A stretch of 6,047 nt of DNA from Chloroflexota bacterium. GTDB lineage: Bacteria > Chloroflexota > Dehalococcoidia > Lucifugimonadales > JAPUKM01. The position numbers and the translations under genes are program-made. The DNA is taken from contig JAPUKM010000141.1 in NCBI GenBank assembly GCA_027295645.1, positions 1 through 6,047 on the forward strand, read 5' to 3'. Positions 1 through 4,576 of this stretch are shown piece by piece; the first letter of the stretch is position 1, and the number at the start of each line of letters is the position of its first letter. The notes under the pieces were generated by a model. It made no database searches. It was given only the letters and a program-made list of their open reading frames with translations, and had not been told where the DNA came from.

Positions 1-535
1 CCTGGTCAGCCACCTCCAACCTGAATGTCTCAGACCTGTGTCTCTCCATCACTTCCCGCAGACCCTGTCGTGACTCCCGGATACGCATCAGTTCAGGGAG
101 CAAAGAGGCGGAGAAGGCTGTCGGGTGGCCACCCTTGCCCTGGTACGCCGGATAGGTGATCAATGCTCCGCGCTGCCGGTGCGCCTCTATCACCTTCTGT
201 ACCAGGGCGGGCGACCGGGGCTGATCCACCGACAACACTACAATCATCTGCTCTCGAGGGCTCAAGCTCCTGAGCCCGGCACGGATAGAACTGGTCTTGC
301 CTGTGCGGTAGCGCAGGTTGAGAACGGTCGTCACTCCGGGAATATCCTGGACCAGGGATCGGAGCGTTTCAGCCCGATATCCCAGGACGGCGATAACCTC
401 AGAAGCGCCCCCTCTTAGCAGGGAGTACGCCTGGTATTGGAGTAACGTTGACCCTCTCCAAGGGAGCAGGGCTTTCTGATGTCCCATCCGGGTGGACTCG
501 CCGGCGGCCAACAGCACCGCGGAGACGTCTGACAT
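1..535 (-). CDS. MobA/MocA-like molybdenum cofactor nucleotidyltransferase (C-terminus beyond window)
   Basis: My reading of the minus strand gives 178 codons from ATG at 535 with no stop before the window edge, so the 3' end is missing. The N-terminus carries the NTP-binding signature of the MobA-like transferase family: LLAAGESTRMG at residues 8-18, followed by K21 and LLP at 23-25. A VDQP metal/nucleotide motif lies at 103-106 and GKGGHP at 132-137, matching the GHP element of the family. GKTSSI at 79-84 fits the conserved G-x-x-S-S segment. The LAAG form, rather than the LAGG of guanylyltransferases, resembles MocA-type cytidylyltransferases, which transfer CMP to molybdopterin for hydroxylases such as xanthine or CO dehydrogenase. 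The start lies five bases after the xdhC stop and has no clear ribosome binding site, so translational coupling is likely. Family assignment is firm; CTP versus GTP preference is inferred from the motif and from the xdhC neighbour. Confidence 0.88.
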   Translation of the reverse strand, partial: MSDVSAVLLAAGESTRMGHQKALLPWRGSTLLQYQAYSLLRGGASEVIAVLGYRAETLRSLVQDIPGVTTVLNLRYRTGKTSSIRAGLRSLSPREQMIVVLSVDQPRSPALVQKVIEAHRQRGALITYPAYQGKGGHPTAFSASLLPELMRIRESRQGLREVMERHRSETFRLEVADQ

Positions 536-540
536 AGCGG

Positions 541-1683
541 CTAGTCGGCCTGAAGCGCCTCGGCCCTTCCTGCTTGTACCTTCTTGCTGATGCGCATGAG
601 CTGCTTCTCAGGCAACTTCAGTGGACTGCCCGTGCCGTTAAGCCGGAACTGGACCACCTCCGCCATGATACTCACGGCGATCTCCTCCGGGGTCCGGGCA
701 CGGATGTCCAATCCGATGGGAGCGTGGATTTCTCGAATGCGTTCAAGGGGTATGCCGCGCTTGAGCAGCTCCTCATAGATCAGGATCACCTTGCGTTGAG
801 AGCCCACCAGGCCGACATACCCAGCCGGACTTCTAGCCGCTGACTCCAAGGCAACGTCGTCAAAGTTGTGCCCCCGGGTGGCGATCACGATGGTTGAATT
901 GGGAGTAATGGAGAACTGCTCAAGCCCAGTCGAATAGTCGGCAACGGCAATGTCCTCGGCCTCTGGGAATCGCTCTCTGTTGGCGAACTCGCGACGGTCG
1001 TCCAGGACGAAGAGCCGAAATCCCAGCATTGTGGCCAGAGGCGCTACCGCCTTGGCTATATGACCACCGCCCACAAGCACTAGAGAGGCAGGGGTGGTGT
1101 ACGCCTCTACAAACAACTCAGAGCCGTCCGCCACCTCCACTTGCTGATTAAGCCCGTAGTCCATGAGCAGTTGGGCCGCCTCCGCCGCGAGTCTGTCTCG
1201 CTCCTCGGTGCCCAGGGACCCCTCGGAGGAGCCGTCGCGGTGGACAAACAGCTTGGTGCCCAGGGTACCGCCCTGACTTCCCACCTTGATGAGCGTGGCC
1301 AGAGCCACGGGCTGCCTTCCCTCATAAGCACCAACAATATCCTTGGAGACGGGCAGCATGGTCTCAGGCTCCCACACGGGATCAATGAAGAAGTACATGG
1401 TTCCGCCACATACCAGACCATCCCGTGCCGCGATCTCCTCGTTCAGATAGTAGTCTCGATACTCAGGGCCCTCGTGGCGTCGCAGCGCCTCTTTGGCGGC
1501 GAACCAGATATCTCCCTCCACGCACCCGCCGCCGAGGGTCCCAACACCGGAACCATCTTTCCGTATCAGGAGTTTGGCCCCTGCCTTCTGAGGAGTCGAT
1601 CCCTTGGTCTGCACCACGGTGGCGATGACGTAGGGCTCTCCCTGCTCTGAGAGCTTGAGCGCTTCGCGGTATACCGGTTCCAT
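541..1683 (-). CDS. xdhC: XdhC/CoxI family molybdenum cofactor maturation protein
   Basis: A 380-residue protein of the XdhC/CoxI family. Known members bind molybdenum cofactor, promote its sulfuration and deliver it to xanthine-dehydrogenase-type hydroxylases in the cytoplasm. The N-terminal XdhC/CoxI domain (about residues 5-100) has GSTPQKAGAK at 28-37, GGGCVEG at 51-57 and VCGG at 91-94. The C-terminal Rossmann-like domain (about 198-345) has GGGHIA at 205-210, an acidic strand end LDD at 227-229, TRGHNFDD at 269-276, GLVGSQRK at 291-298 and HAPIGLDI at 320-327. Residues 125-175 look like a degenerate second copy of the N-terminal motif. I chose the ATG at 1683 because family similarity begins there and AGGGGG lies eight bases upstream; an in-frame ATG at 1806 would add 41 residues that resemble nothing in the family. 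The stop is followed after five bases by the MobA-like gene in the same direction. The client enzyme is outside the window. Confidence 0.93.
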   Translation of the reverse strand: MEPVYREALKLSEQGEPYVIATVVQTKGSTPQKAGAKLLIRKDGSGVGTLGGGCVEGDIWFAAKEALRRHEGPEYRDYYLNEEIAARDGLVCGGTMYFFIDPVWEPETMLPVSKDIVGAYEGRQPVALATLIKVGSQGGTLGTKLFVHRDGSSEGSLGTEERDRLAAEAAQLLMDYGLNQQVEVADGSELFVEAYTTPASLVLVGGGHIAKAVAPLATMLGFRLFVLDDRREFANRERFPEAEDIAVADYSTGLEQFSITPNSTIVIATRGHNFDDVALESAARSPAGYVGLVGSQRKVILIYEELLKRGIPLERIREIHAPIGLDIRARTPEEIAVSIMAEVVQFRLNGTGSPLKLPEKQLMRISKKVQAGRAEALQAD

Positions 1684-1691
1684 ATAACCAA

Positions 1692-1697
1692 CCCCCT
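1692..1697 (-). promoter_or_regulatory. Ribosome binding site of xdhC
   Basis: Read on the minus strand this is AGGGGG, ending eight bases before the ATG at 1683. It supports the internal start over the longer reading from 1806. Confidence 0.65.
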
Positions 1698-1830
1698 GAG
1701 ATATCCACCCACGAGAGATACCAGGTAGCCACTCACCATGATACCAGATGTCAAAGCGCCGGGCACGGAAGCGTTGAACCGTTCCACCTCTCAGGATACA
1801 ATGCACTGAAAAGTCCTCTTCCAGGCCGGT

Positions 1831-1850
1831 CAGGAGCCTTGGCCCTCCTG
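1831..1850. repeat. Inverted repeat (possible hairpin or operator) in the divergent region
   Basis: CAGGAG and CTCCTG are perfect complements separated by eight bases, and a G-U pair could extend the stem by one. If the leftward promoter at 1869-1896 is real, the hairpin would lie in the xdhC leader. There is no adjacent T-run on the minus strand, so it is not a clear terminator. A regulator site is equally possible. Confidence 0.35.
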
Positions 1851-1868
1851 GGCTATTCTTACAGATTC

Positions 1869-1896
1869 CTTATAAACGCCAGAGCAACATTGACAT
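1869..1896 (-). promoter_or_regulatory. Candidate promoter for xdhC operon
   Basis: On the minus strand, ATGTCA (1891-1896) is followed after 16 bases by TATAAG (1869-1874), a fair housekeeping -35/-10 pair (4/6 and 5/6 matches). Transcription would start near 1862 and leave a leader of about 180 bases before the xdhC ATG, which is long, so the call is tentative. Confidence 0.3.
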
Positions 1897-1974
1897 ATCT
1901 GAATCCATTGGAGCCACGACCACGTATATCAAACGAGGCACAGGAGTAAGTGGCAACGAGTCCTCTGGCGATTC

Positions 1975-1979
1975 GGAGG
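1975..1979 (+). promoter_or_regulatory. Ribosome binding site of the ECF sigma gene
   Basis: GGAGG sits five bases before the ATG at 1985, a strong Shine-Dalgarno match that fixes the start of the sigma factor gene. Confidence 0.75.
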
Positions 1980-1984
1980 CTTCC

Positions 1985-2554
1985 ATGCCCAATGACGGGC
2001 TACTTGATGAAGAGCTCGTCACGCTGCTGACGCTTGGTGAGAAGGATGCACTGGCGGTGCTGTACTCCCGCCATGTCCGGTCGGTGTACAGCCTTGTGCT
2101 CCACTTACTCCAAGACGCAGGCAAAGCTGAAGAGGTGACGCAGGAGGTGTTCCTGAACCTTTGGAAAAAAGCGGCGACGTTCCGACCGGAGCGCGGCAAG
2201 TTTCTCACCTGGCTCCTGACGACAGCGCATCACCGAACAATAGATGAGTTACGCCGAGCCCGACGGCAGCGAAACGCCTTTGACGAGATTGCCCAGAGTT
2301 CCAAAAGCGAGGTCAGTATGGTGGAGAGCCCTTTGGAGAGGGCGGAGCGCCTGGAGGAGGCCGGAACAGTCCACAAAGCGTTGGAGATTCTTCCGCCGGA
2401 ACAGCTCCAGGTGGTGGTTCTCGCCTACTACAAGGGATACAGCCAATCGGAGATCGCTCAGATCCTGAACCACCCGCTGGGAACCGTTAAGACACGCATG
2501 CGCCTGGCCATGCAGAAAATGAGGGCCTCATTGAGCCAGCCGAGAGAACTATGA
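1985..2554 (+). CDS. ECF (sigma-70 family, group 4) RNA polymerase sigma factor
   Basis: A 189-residue protein of normal ECF sigma length with both required regions and nothing else. Region 2 spans about residues 22-92, including the core-binding and -10-reading segment with AEEVTQEVFLNLW at 48-60, FLTWLLTTAHHR at 73-84 and a basic stretch RRARRQR at 90-96. A charged linker covers about 97-125. Region 4 spans about 128-182, starting with LPPEQ at 136-140 and containing the helix-turn-helix YSQSEIAQIL (152-161) followed by PLGTVKTRMR (164-173), which reads the -35 element. It should direct core polymerase to a small regulon when released by its anti-sigma factor. The next gene overlaps it by four bases (ATGA) and encodes an RskA-type anti-sigma factor, so it belongs to the SigK/RskA-like class (often called ECF19) by context. 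Target promoters cannot be read from this window; autoregulation is common in the class but I saw no obvious matching site upstream. Confidence 0.95.
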   Translation: MPNDGLLDEELVTLLTLGEKDALAVLYSRHVRSVYSLVLHLLQDAGKAEEVTQEVFLNLWKKAATFRPERGKFLTWLLTTAHHRTIDELRRARRQRNAFDEIAQSSKSEVSMVESPLERAERLEEAGTVHKALEILPPEQLQVVVLAYYKGYSQSEIAQILNHPLGTVKTRMRLAMQKMRASLSQPREL

Positions 2555-3438
2555 ACTGCAAAGATATTGAGAAGCTGATACCAGGCTACGCTCTCGGAGC
2601 GTTAGAGTCCGGGGAGCGCCTGGAGGTGGAGGAGCACTTGGAGACGTGCTCCAACTGCTCCCGCATACTGAGTGAACACCTGGATGCCACGGCGGTCCTT
2701 GCCGGATCGGTCCCGCAGGTCGAGCCGTCTTCCTCTCTGAGGCAACGGGTGCTTGAGCACATCAGCCACCAACCGGAGGGAGCAACAATCTCTCCCGTCT
2801 CGAACATTCCATTGGTCGGGAAGGCCCGCCAAACGAGTCGGATATACAGAGCCGGCCTGCCGATGGCTGCCGCCCTGGCTATCGTCATCTCTGGATTACT
2901 GGCGGTGCTGGTCTTCCAACTCCGAGGCGACTTAGGAGAAGTGCGGGATGAGAACGAGAGCCTCAACACCTTGGTGGCGGTCATGCAGGGTGAAAACGAG
3001 AGCCTTACCGTCCTGGTAACGGAGGTAGCAGACATACGGGATGAGAACCAGCGGCTCCAAGCTATGGTCCTGGACCAACGGTCGCTGGTTTACAACTTGG
3101 CGCTACCGGGGATGGAGGTGAAGCTAATGGCCAACTCCACCGTATCTCCGAATACTCAGGGTATGCTCGTTGCCAGCCCCGACGGACGGTGGGGGTATAT
3201 TATCATCCAGGGTCTACAGTCTCCTAACGAGGGGATGTCCTACCAGATATGGCTGCTGGGTTCCAACGGACCTGCCAGCGTAGGGGTGTTTAGTGTGGAC
3301 AGCACGGGCTATGCCCAGCCATTCGTGCTATTTCCGCAGCACCTGGACCTCTACTCCAGCATAGCAATCACCATGGAGCCCAAGCAGGGCAGCCCCTGGC
3401 CTTCAGGGACTCAGATCCTCAATGCCAGGCTCCGATAG
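2551..3438 (+). CDS. Membrane anti-sigma factor: zinc-finger N-terminus, one TM helix, RskA C-terminal domain
   Basis: A 295-residue cognate regulator of the preceding sigma factor. The cytoplasmic N-terminus holds the ZAS zinc-binding motif H29-x3-C33-x2-C36, with C3 placed 26 residues before the histidine, the spacing I recall for the fourth ligand in RsrA-type proteins. About residues 102-123 form one hydrophobic membrane helix after basic residues. A predicted external coiled coil follows at about 125-180, built from repeated DENESL-like units (133-138, 147-152, 164-169). The C-terminal part, about 183-290, matches RskA (anti-sigma-K), with MSYQIWLLG at 229-237, a VGVFSVD segment at 244-250 and ITMEPKQGS at 273-281. 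It probably sequesters the sigma factor at the membrane until an external or redox signal leads to release, in known relatives by proteolysis. The four-base ATGA overlap implies coupled translation. The zinc ligands are visible; redox sensing is inference. Confidence 0.93.
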   Translation: MNCKDIEKLIPGYALGALESGERLEVEEHLETCSNCSRILSEHLDATAVLAGSVPQVEPSSSLRQRVLEHISHQPEGATISPVSNIPLVGKARQTSRIYRAGLPMAAALAIVISGLLAVLVFQLRGDLGEVRDENESLNTLVAVMQGENESLTVLVTEVADIRDENQRLQAMVLDQRSLVYNLALPGMEVKLMANSTVSPNTQGMLVASPDGRWGYIIIQGLQSPNEGMSYQIWLLGSNGPASVGVFSVDSTGYAQPFVLFPQHLDLYSSIAITMEPKQGSPWPSGTQILNARLR

Positions 3439-3493
3439 CCCAGTTAACTCAACTGCTCCATAGTTCATAGCCAGTCCGCTTTCGTGGGGTACA

Positions 3494-3522
3494 TTGCTCC
3501 TGTCTGCTGCGGTTGCTATACT
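3494..3522 (+). promoter_or_regulatory. Extended -10 promoter for the flavodoxin-peroxiredoxin operon
   Basis: TTGCTC (3494-3499) and TATACT (3517-3522) are separated by exactly 17 bases, and the -10 box is preceded by TGC, giving an extended -10 element. Transcription would start near 3529, about 35 bases before the ATG at 3564. The boxes fit a housekeeping sigma factor rather than an ECF sigma factor. Confidence 0.6.
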
Positions 3523-3563
3523 TGGTGAGTGTGTCGCTCGGGCTTCCGGATATGTGGATGTAA

Positions 3564-4070
3564 ATGCCCCTGAATGTGCTTGTACTATATGATAGCCACG
3601 GCCCCCAGATCAGCCATCTAGCCGAGGCCATATCAGAGGGGGCTGCGCAGGTTGGGGATACACTCCCTGTGGTGAAGCATATCGACGATGCCGACCGCAC
3701 AGGTCTGATTAGCGCCGATGCCCTTATCCTGGGCTCGCCCAATTGGAGCGGCATCACCGGATTCCTGAAGCGGTGGCTGGACGACCAGGGTGATCTGTGG
3801 GAGGAGGGGCTCCTCAACGGAAAGCTGGGCGCCGCCTTCACCACCGGCCGGGGACGCCACTCAGGGTTGGAGTTCACCCTTCTCAGTCTCATCCACTGGA
3901 TGATGGCCGGTGGCATGGTAGTGGTGGGCCTGCCCTGGAGCGACCGCATGAGGGTATCAGGCTCATACTACGGCGCCACCGCAGCGGGAGAGGTGACTGG
4001 CGAGGATACGGAGCAGGCTCGGGCGTTGGGTAGACGGGTTGCGGAGCTGGGCCACCGATTGCGCTCGTAG
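3564..4070 (+). CDS. WrbA-like flavodoxin-fold (FMN-binding) oxidoreductase
   Basis: A 168-residue cytoplasmic flavodoxin-fold protein resembling WrbA/NAD(P)H:quinone oxidoreductases, which reduce quinones by two electrons using FMN. Strand 1 VLVLY (5-9) leads into the phosphate-binding loop DSHGPQ (10-15) and a helix ending near SEGA (24-27). GSPNWSGITG at 57-66 corresponds to the family GTPTRFGNM loop that packs on the flavin, and FLKRWLD (67-73) to its FLD helix. TTGRGRHSG at 93-101 matches the STGTGGGQE-type loop, MMAGGMVVVGLPW (113-125) the HHGMVIV strand, and SYYGATAAGE (134-143) the PYGATTIAG segment. It is about 30 residues shorter than typical WrbA. An in-frame TAA directly abuts the ATG, so this is the earliest possible start; its ribosome binding site is weak. 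The peroxiredoxin gene follows 35 bases later in the same direction. The fold is confident; quinone as substrate is inferred. Confidence 0.83.
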   Translation: MPLNVLVLYDSHGPQISHLAEAISEGAAQVGDTLPVVKHIDDADRTGLISADALILGSPNWSGITGFLKRWLDDQGDLWEEGLLNGKLGAAFTTGRGRHSGLEFTLLSLIHWMMAGGMVVVGLPWSDRMRVSGSYYGATAAGEVTGEDTEQARALGRRVAELGHRLRS

Positions 4071-4093
4071 CTCCACAAGCTGGATTCGTTCCT

Positions 4094-4100
4094 GGAGGAG
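4094..4100 (+). promoter_or_regulatory. Ribosome binding site of the peroxiredoxin gene
   Basis: GGAGGAG ends five bases before the ATG at 4106, a near-ideal Shine-Dalgarno sequence and much stronger than that of the preceding gene. This suggests the peroxiredoxin is made in larger amounts than its operon partner. Confidence 0.75.
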
Positions 4101-4105
4101 TATCA

Positions 4106-4561
4106 ATGCCGGGGGTAGGTGAGCGGGTGCCCGACTTCACCCTGCCAAGCACTCAGGGGCAGCTTCAGCTTAGCCAGGTGTACGAGACCAGGCAGGTGGT
4201 GCTGGCATTCTACACTGAGGATGCCACGCCCAGTTGCACACAGGAGCTGGCCTCTTTCAAGGATGAGTACCCGACCATTCAGGAGTTGGGGGCGGAGGTG
4301 GTGGCGGTCAGTGTGGACTCGCTGGACTCTCATCAGGCCTTCTGCGACAGGGTGGGCGGTTATCCCTTCCCTCTGGTGAGTGACTCAGAGCGTGAGGTAG
4401 CCAGGGCTTACGGGGTGTTGTCAGATGATGGCAAACGGAGCCGCCGCGCCGTCTACGTTATCGATCAGCAGGGAGTGGTGGTTCACGCCATTCCATGGTA
4501 CCAACCGGGCAACCCGATGCAGCTGCTGGAGGTCTTCAAGGCTCTCGGGCTTGAGGTGTAA
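4106..4561 (+). CDS. PrxQ/BCP-type peroxiredoxin (thiol peroxidase)
   Basis: A 151-residue cytoplasmic peroxiredoxin of normal BCP/PrxQ length, expected to reduce hydrogen peroxide and organic hydroperoxides using a reactive cysteine. Residues 8-13 (VPDFTL) are the family N-terminal strand. The active site is TPSCT at 41-45, with peroxidatic C44 and T41; R114 in RRAVYVID (113-120) is the likely activating arginine. The residue five after C44, a resolving cysteine in E. coli BCP, is A49. Instead C80 in HQAFCDRVGG (76-85) lies 36 residues after C44, the spacing of the C48-C84 pair that I recall from Xanthomonas PrxQ, so an intramolecular disulfide of that kind is likely. Unusually, the proline of the P-x-x-x-T-x-x-C motif is T37. 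It follows the WrbA-like gene and converges on the ThyX-like gene with 15 bases between stops. The reductant is probably thioredoxin, by family. Confidence 0.92.
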   Translation: MPGVGERVPDFTLPSTQGQLQLSQVYETRQVVLAFYTEDATPSCTQELASFKDEYPTIQELGAEVVAVSVDSLDSHQAFCDRVGGYPFPLVSDSEREVARAYGVLSDDGKRSRRAVYVIDQQGVVVHAIPWYQPGNPMQLLEVFKALGLEV

Positions 4562-4576
4562 CCACCGTTGGACTGG

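Larger units (their letters stand above)
1684..1984. other. Divergent intergenic region between xdhC and the sigma factor gene
   Basis: This 301-base gap separates xdhC (leftward) from the ECF sigma gene (rightward) and must hold the promoters of both operons. It contains the xdhC ribosome binding site, a six-base-pair inverted repeat at 1831-1850, a candidate leftward promoter at 1869-1896, and the sigma-gene ribosome binding site at 1975-1979. I found no convincing rightward promoter: a perfect TTGACA at 1890-1895 has no -10 partner at normal spacing. An open frame continues from xdhC up to an ATG at 1806, but it has no family-like sequence. No recognisable riboswitch was seen; in particular I did not recognise a Moco motif. 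Confidence 0.6.

Noticed and set aside
125..418. A 97-codon plus-strand open frame
   Set aside because: It is antisense to the MobA-like gene, which has a continuous frame with clear motifs to the window edge.
1141..1650. A 169-codon plus-strand open frame
   Set aside because: It is antisense to xdhC, whose motifs are unambiguous; the plus-strand translation shows no domain.
1684..1806. N-terminal extension of XdhC from an ATG at 1806
   Set aside because: The 41 extra residues do not resemble XdhC proteins, and the ATG at 1683 has a good ribosome binding site and begins where family similarity begins.
1890..1930. Rightward promoter from TTGACA at 1890 with TATATC at 1925
   Set aside because: The spacer would be 29 bases, too long for a sigma-70-type promoter.
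3441..3455. Hairpin CAGTT/AACTG just after the anti-sigma gene as a terminator
   Set aside because: Only five base pairs, low stability and no T-run after it.
3552..3563. Leader peptide ATG TGG ATG TAA directly abutting the WrbA-like start
   Set aside because: A three-codon frame is expected by chance and there is no attenuator structure or ribosome binding site for it.
3449..3949. A 166-codon minus-strand open frame
   Set aside because: It lies opposite the WrbA-like gene, its translation has no recognisable family and is rich in R, S and P as expected of a shadow frame, while the plus strand gives a clear flavodoxin fold.
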